From positions 1 to 34,256 of the forward strand of contig NZ_CALLDG010000156.1 of assembly GCF_937999985.1 (NCBI RefSeq): DNA of 34,256 nucleotides, in the 5' to 3' direction. The position numbers were made by a program, and so were the translations under genes. The notes below the pieces were generated by a model. It was not told the origin of the DNA, ran no database searches, and saw only the letters and a list, made by a program, of their open reading frames with translations. The DNA is from an uncultured Corynebacterium sp. (lineage in GTDB: Bacteria; Actinomycetota; Actinomycetes; Mycobacteriales; Mycobacteriaceae). Shown piece after piece: positions 31,213 to 34,256 of the stretch; the first letter of the stretch is position 1, and each line of letters begins with the position of its first letter.

Positions 31213-31829
31213 TGGGTGAACTAATGGATATGGGCATGTTTGACTTCCCGGACGACGGGTTCAACGGGGTAGGCGGTGTCGGGGGCGCTGTGCCGCAGAA
31301 CCCTCTGGCAGATCTGATCGGCAGCCACGAGTTGCACGAGCTGCACGGCGGCGCGCCGGGCAACCCGGGCAGCCTGGGAGGCCTGGGCGGCGGGCTCGGC
31401 AGCGGCCTGACCGTCGAGTACGGCGGACGCGAATACTACGTGGACGAACTCAACTCTCATGATCCCAACGCCCACGACCCCAACCGGGCACCCGGCCAAC
31501 ACGCCGGTCAGAACAATGCTGCCGGCGCAGACGCTACCAATTCGACCAATTCACGAGCCAACTCGTGGCACGGCAGCGGAGGCGTGGAAGAGTCCGTCAC
31601 CATCGCCGACGACCAGGGGATGAGCATCCTCAGCGATACGGATGGCGACGGCAAAGTGGACTACGTCTCCTCAGTTTCCTACGACGGACAATGGTCAGCC
31701 TGGCGGTGGATGGAGACCGGGGAGGCCGAAGGGGCGTCACAAAGAAAGAACAACAATACCCCCGATCCGGGGAAGGGACGATGGCAAACCGACGCCTGGA
31801 AATGCGTTGATCGGGGGGAATGGGGCTAG
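31212..31829 (+). CDS. Acidic, Gly/Asn-rich protein with a calcium-loop-like motif (DUF6802-like)
   Basis: 205 residues beginning MGELMDMGMFDFPDDGF. The first 120 residues are low complexity (Gly-, His-, Asn-rich, with repeats of HDPN). The C-terminal part carries VTIADDQGMSILSDTDGDGKVDYVSSVSYDGQWSAWRW. DTDGDGKVD is an EF-hand/dockerin-like Dx[DN]xDGxxD loop and the arrangement resembles DUF6802 of corynebacteria. No signal peptide is seen. Coupled to the preceding gene through TGATG. The C-terminal tail is interrupted by an exact dispersed motif copy (31733-31747). Function unknown. Confidence 0.72.
   Translation: MGELMDMGMFDFPDDGFNGVGGVGGAVPQNPLADLIGSHELHELHGGAPGNPGSLGGLGGGLGSGLTVEYGGREYYVDELNSHDPNAHDPNRAPGQHAGQNNAAGADATNSTNSRANSWHGSGGVEESVTIADDQGMSILSDTDGDGKVDYVSSVSYDGQWSAWRWMETGEAEGASQRKNNNTPDPGKGRWQTDAWKCVDRGEWG
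31733..31747 (-). repeat. Dispersed 15-bp motif, exact copy
   Basis: The minus strand reads TTTCTTTGTGACGCC. Coding for part of the SQRK segment in the tail of the DUF6802-like gene. Confidence 0.85.
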
Positions 31830-32106
31830 CAGGGGTGTGATGTACAACCACTGGCCACGGAAGCAAAACACGGCCCCGGCGCTTCGCGATAGTCTGGGGG
31901 CGGAAGGGATACCTGTGTCTTTGCGCAGGCCCGGATAATTACAGATCACAGCTATATCGAACGCCCAAAACCGCAGGATTTAGTAAAGTTATTGGTGAAT
32001 ACAACCAGGTTTGAACTGGATGTTTAAACGAACGGCTGGCTAGTGCATAAATGTGCATTTTTGGTCGAGCTGGGTTGTGGGACACAAACACGTAGGGAGA
32101 AAATCG
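31830..32106 (+). promoter_or_regulatory. pckG upstream control region
   Basis: No gene seen. A plausible promoter is TTTAAA (32023-32028) and CATAAA (32046-32051) with a 17-base spacer. Two palindromes follow: AAATG-TG-CATTT (32049-32060) and TTGTG-GGA-CACAA (32075-32087). AGGGAG (32093-32098) is the ribosome binding site. pck genes in corynebacteria are under carbon-source control, so these are candidate regulator sites. Confidence 0.5.
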
Positions 32107-33927
32107 ATGACCATTCGAGGGCTTGTCGGCGAGGCGCCCACCAAGAACCAGGAAATGTTGAACTGGATCGAGGAGGCCGTGGAGCTCTTCCAGCCAGAAT
32201 CAGTCGTGTTCTGTGACGGCTCTGAGGAGGAGTGGAACCAGCTGGCAGAGCAGCTGGTCGAGCACGGCACCCTGATCAAGCTGGACGAAGAGGCACAGCC
32301 GAACTCCTTCCTGGCGCGCTCCAACCCGTCTGACGTTGCGCGCGTGGAATCCCGCACCTTCATCTGCTCCAAGACTGAGGAAGACGCCGGCCCCACTAAC
32401 AACTGGATGGACCCGGAGCAGATGCGCGCTGAGATGCGCGAGCACTTCTCTGGCTCCATGAAGGGCCGCCGCATGTACATCGTGCCCTTCTGCATGGGCC
32501 CGATTACCGACCCGTCCCCGAAGCTGGGCATTGAGATCACCGACTCCCCGTACGTGGTTATGTCCATGCGCATCATGACCCGCATGGGTAAGGAAGCCCT
32601 GGACAAGATCGGCGAGAACGGCGAGTTCGTGAAGGGGCTGCACTCCGTGGGCGCTCCGCTGGAGCCGGGCCAGGAAGATTCCACCTGGCCGTGCAACGAC
32701 ACGAAGTACATCACCCAATTCCCGGAGGACCGCGAGATCTGGTCCTACGGCTCCGGCTACGGCGGCAACGCCATCCTGGCTAAGAAGTGCTACGCACTGC
32801 GCATCGCCTCCGCCATGGCGCGGGACGAAGGCTGGATGGCAGAGCACATGCTGATCCTGAAGCTGATCAGCCCGGAGGACAAGGCCTACTACATTTGTGC
32901 TGCCTTCCCGTCCGCATGTGGCAAGACCAACCTGGCCATGATCCAGCCGACCATCCCGGGCTGGCGCGCAGAGGTCGTCGGCGACGACATCGCATGGTTG
33001 CACTTCGGCGAGGACGGCCGCCTGTACGCCGTGAACCCGGAGAACGGCTTCTTCGGCGTGGCGCCGGGCACCAACTACGCCTCCAACCCGATGGCCATGA
33101 AGTCCATGGAGCCGGGCAACACCCTGTACACCAACGTGGCTCTGACCGATGACAACAACGTCTGGTGGGAGTCCAAGGAAGGCGAGCCGCAGCACCTCAT
33201 CGACTGGCTGGGCAACGAGTGGACCCCGGATTCCGGCAACAAGGCCGCACACCCGAACTCCCGCTACTGCGTGCCGATCGAGCAGTGCCCGGCTGCCGCA
33301 CCGGAGTTCAATGACCCGAAGGGCGTGCCGGTTTCCGCCATCCTGTTCGGCGGTCGCCGTGCAGACACCGTGCCTTTGATTACTCAGGCTCGCGACTGGA
33401 ACCACGCCACCTTCATCGGTGCCACCCTGGCTTCCGGCCAGACCGCCGCTGCAGCCGAGGCTGCCGTTGGCTCCCTGCGCCACGACCCGATGGCTATGCT
33501 GCCGTTCATCGGCTACAACGCCGGTGACTACCTGCAGCACTGGATTGACATGGGCAACAAGGGCGGCGACAAGATGCCAGAGGTCTTCCTGGTGAACTGG
33601 TTCCGCCGTGGCGAGGACGGCCGCTTCCTGTGGCCGGGCTTCGGCGAGAACTCCCGCGTGCTGAAGTGGATCGTTGACCGCATCGAGGGCCGCGTGGAGG
33701 CCGACGAGACCGTCGTTGGCTACACCGCCCGCTACGAGGACATCGACACCGAGGGCCTGAAGGAGACCGAGGAGGACATCCGCGAGGCGCTGGCCGTGAA
33801 CCCGGCTGACTGGGAGCGCGACCTGGCCGACAATGAGGAATGGCTGAAGTTCCTGGGCCCGAAGGTTCCGTCCGAAGTTTGGGACGAGTTCAAGGGCCTG
33901 AAGGACCGCGTGGAGGCTGCGAAGTAG
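32107..33927 (+). CDS. pckG: Phosphoenolpyruvate carboxykinase (GTP)
   Basis: Converts oxaloacetate plus GTP to phosphoenolpyruvate, the entry to gluconeogenesis. 606 residues, the usual size of the GTP-dependent family. The P-loop/kinase-1a motif FPSACGKTNLAM contains the reactive C271 and K273-T274. GDDIAWLHFGEDGRLYAVNPENGFFGVAPGTN holds the kinase-2 metal-binding Asp residues and the nucleotide region. FGGRRADTVPL and FLVNWFRRGEDGRFLWPGFGENSRVLKWI are further family signatures. The frame is open from 32053, but ATG at 32107 has a good AGGGAG. Codon use is strongly biased to C-ending codons, as expected for a highly expressed gene. Followed by a strong terminator. Confidence 0.97.
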   Translation: MTIRGLVGEAPTKNQEMLNWIEEAVELFQPESVVFCDGSEEEWNQLAEQLVEHGTLIKLDEEAQPNSFLARSNPSDVARVESRTFICSKTEEDAGPTNNWMDPEQMRAEMREHFSGSMKGRRMYIVPFCMGPITDPSPKLGIEITDSPYVVMSMRIMTRMGKEALDKIGENGEFVKGLHSVGAPLEPGQEDSTWPCNDTKYITQFPEDREIWSYGSGYGGNAILAKKCYALRIASAMARDEGWMAEHMLILKLISPEDKAYYICAAFPSACGKTNLAMIQPTIPGWRAEVVGDDIAWLHFGEDGRLYAVNPENGFFGVAPGTNYASNPMAMKSMEPGNTLYTNVALTDDNNVWWESKEGEPQHLIDWLGNEWTPDSGNKAAHPNSRYCVPIEQCPAAAPEFNDPKGVPVSAILFGGRRADTVPLITQARDWNHATFIGATLASGQTAAAAEAAVGSLRHDPMAMLPFIGYNAGDYLQHWIDMGNKGGDKMPEVFLVNWFRRGEDGRFLWPGFGENSRVLKWIVDRIEGRVEADETVVGYTARYEDIDTEGLKETEEDIREALAVNPADWERDLADNEEWLKFLGPKVPSEVWDEFKGLKDRVEAAK

Positions 33928-34065
33928 CGGCTTGCTGCGCCTGATGGCGCTGCGCTAGGCGCTGCGCTGCGTAGCGCTGGCAGCTCGCGTGTAGCGCTGA
34001 TAGCTCGCGTGTAGCGCTGATAGCTCACGCCCACGAGTGCGCTAGCGTTAGGCGCTGAACGAGGC
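33928..34065. other. GCGCT-rich gap after pckG
   Basis: No gene seen between the pckG stop and the terminator. It is full of GCGCT/AGCGC words (GGCGCTGCGCTAGGCGCTGCGCTGC) and includes a tandem array. The words could fold into alternative hairpins. Confidence 0.6.
33971..34030 (+). repeat. Tandem repeat, three 20-bp units
   Basis: The unit GTAGCGCTGATAGCTCGCGT occurs at 33971-33990 (two changes), 33991-34010 (exact) and 34011-34030 (two changes near the end). AGCGCT is palindromic in each copy. Confidence 0.9.
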
Positions 34066-34101
34066 AAAGCGCCGGGAGGTTTTCCTCCCGGCGCTTTCTT
34101 T
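34066..34101. terminator. Strong bidirectional rho-independent terminator after pckG
   Basis: AAAGCGCCGGGAGG (34066-34079) and CCTCCCGGCGCTTT (34084-34097) pair perfectly over 14 bp around TTTT, followed by CTTT. Confidence 0.95.
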
Positions 34102-34125
34102 GTGCCCACGCCTCTGGAGCCTGTG

Positions 34126-34256
34126 ATGGTTAAATCGTCTCAGCGCCGTTTCCGCGCGCCGCGCCGTCACTTCCTCCCTCGGTTAACTCCAGTGTCGGGT
34201 TTGATGGGTGCGCTCGACGGTGCAGAGTGGAGTCAGCTTGGGTGGTTAGGGTGTGC
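34126..34256 (+). CDS. Possible start of a gene running off the right edge
   Basis: ATG at 34126, preceded by GGAG at 34116-34119, opens a frame with no stop to the window end (at least 43 codons). The product starts MVKSSQRRFRAPRRHFLPR and is basic, with no recognised domain. It could be a shadow frame in high-GC DNA. The sequence right of the window would decide. Confidence 0.3.
   Translation, partial: MVKSSQRRFRAPRRHFLPRLTPVSGLMGALDGAEWSQLGWLGC

Noticed and set aside
34095..34112. TTTCTTTGTGCCCACGCC after the pckG terminator as a motif copy
   Set aside because: Needs an internal insertion to match the core, and its T-rich part is the terminator tail.
1..34256. tRNA, rRNA, CRISPR arrays, insertion sequences
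   Set aside because: No cloverleaf-like sequences, no regularly spaced long repeats with spacers, and no transposase frames or terminal inverted repeats were seen.

Overview
The window comes from a high-GC, mycolic-acid-bearing actinobacterium, almost certainly a Corynebacterium. The evidence is the set of cell-envelope genes and their order: glfT2, a PAP2 phosphatase and ubiA; two trehalose mycolyltransferases, one a PS1/Cop1-type protein with LGFP repeats; a cutinase-like lipase; fadD32-pks13-accD4; an MmpL3/CmpL1-type transporter; trmB; and a GTP-type phosphoenolpyruvate carboxykinase. The species cannot be fixed from sequence reading alone; a lipophilic species of the C. jeikeium type would fit.

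Layout. 1-364: the 3' end of a visibly AT-richer accessory gene, probably an AlbA_2/divergent-AAA type regulator with a C-terminal winged helix. 613-4377 (+): arabinogalactan genes glfT2, PAP2 phosphatase and ubiA (galactan polymerisation and decaprenyl-phospho-ribose supply). 4699-9816 (+): secreted mycolyltransferase, cop1, a lipoprotein and a Culp6-like lipase. 10044-18797 (+): fadD32, pks13 and accD4, the mycolate condensation module. 18807-25947: an accessory block with a three-gene overlapping DUF6230/DUF6114-type secreted/membrane cassette (-), a divergent MFS/LysR pair, a Tat-exported PhoX-type phosphatase (-) and a DUF3054 membrane protein (-). 25969-30245 (-): UPF0104-type membrane protein, CmpL1 and trmB. 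30307-31829 (+): two overlapping genes of unknown function. 32107-33927 (+): pckG, followed by a tandem repeat array and a strong terminator.

How the genes work together. AccD4 is the carboxyltransferase subunit of the long-chain acyl-CoA carboxylase, FadD32 makes meromycoloyl-AMP, and Pks13 condenses the two chains and transfers the product to trehalose. CmpL1 exports trehalose monomycolate, and the mycolyltransferases attach mycolates to the arabinogalactan whose galactan and arabinose donor come from glfT2 and ubiA. aftB, expected beside ubiA, is absent from this interval.

The most unusual signal is a dispersed 15-bp motif, TTTCTTTGTGACGCC, with a variant TTTGGTAGTGACGCC. It is present in about 16 exact or degenerate copies on both strands, roughly one per 2 kb, in intergenic regions and also inside genes at linkers and termini. 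It resembles the distribution of DNA-uptake or other genome-wide signal sequences and is not explained by any annotated feature.
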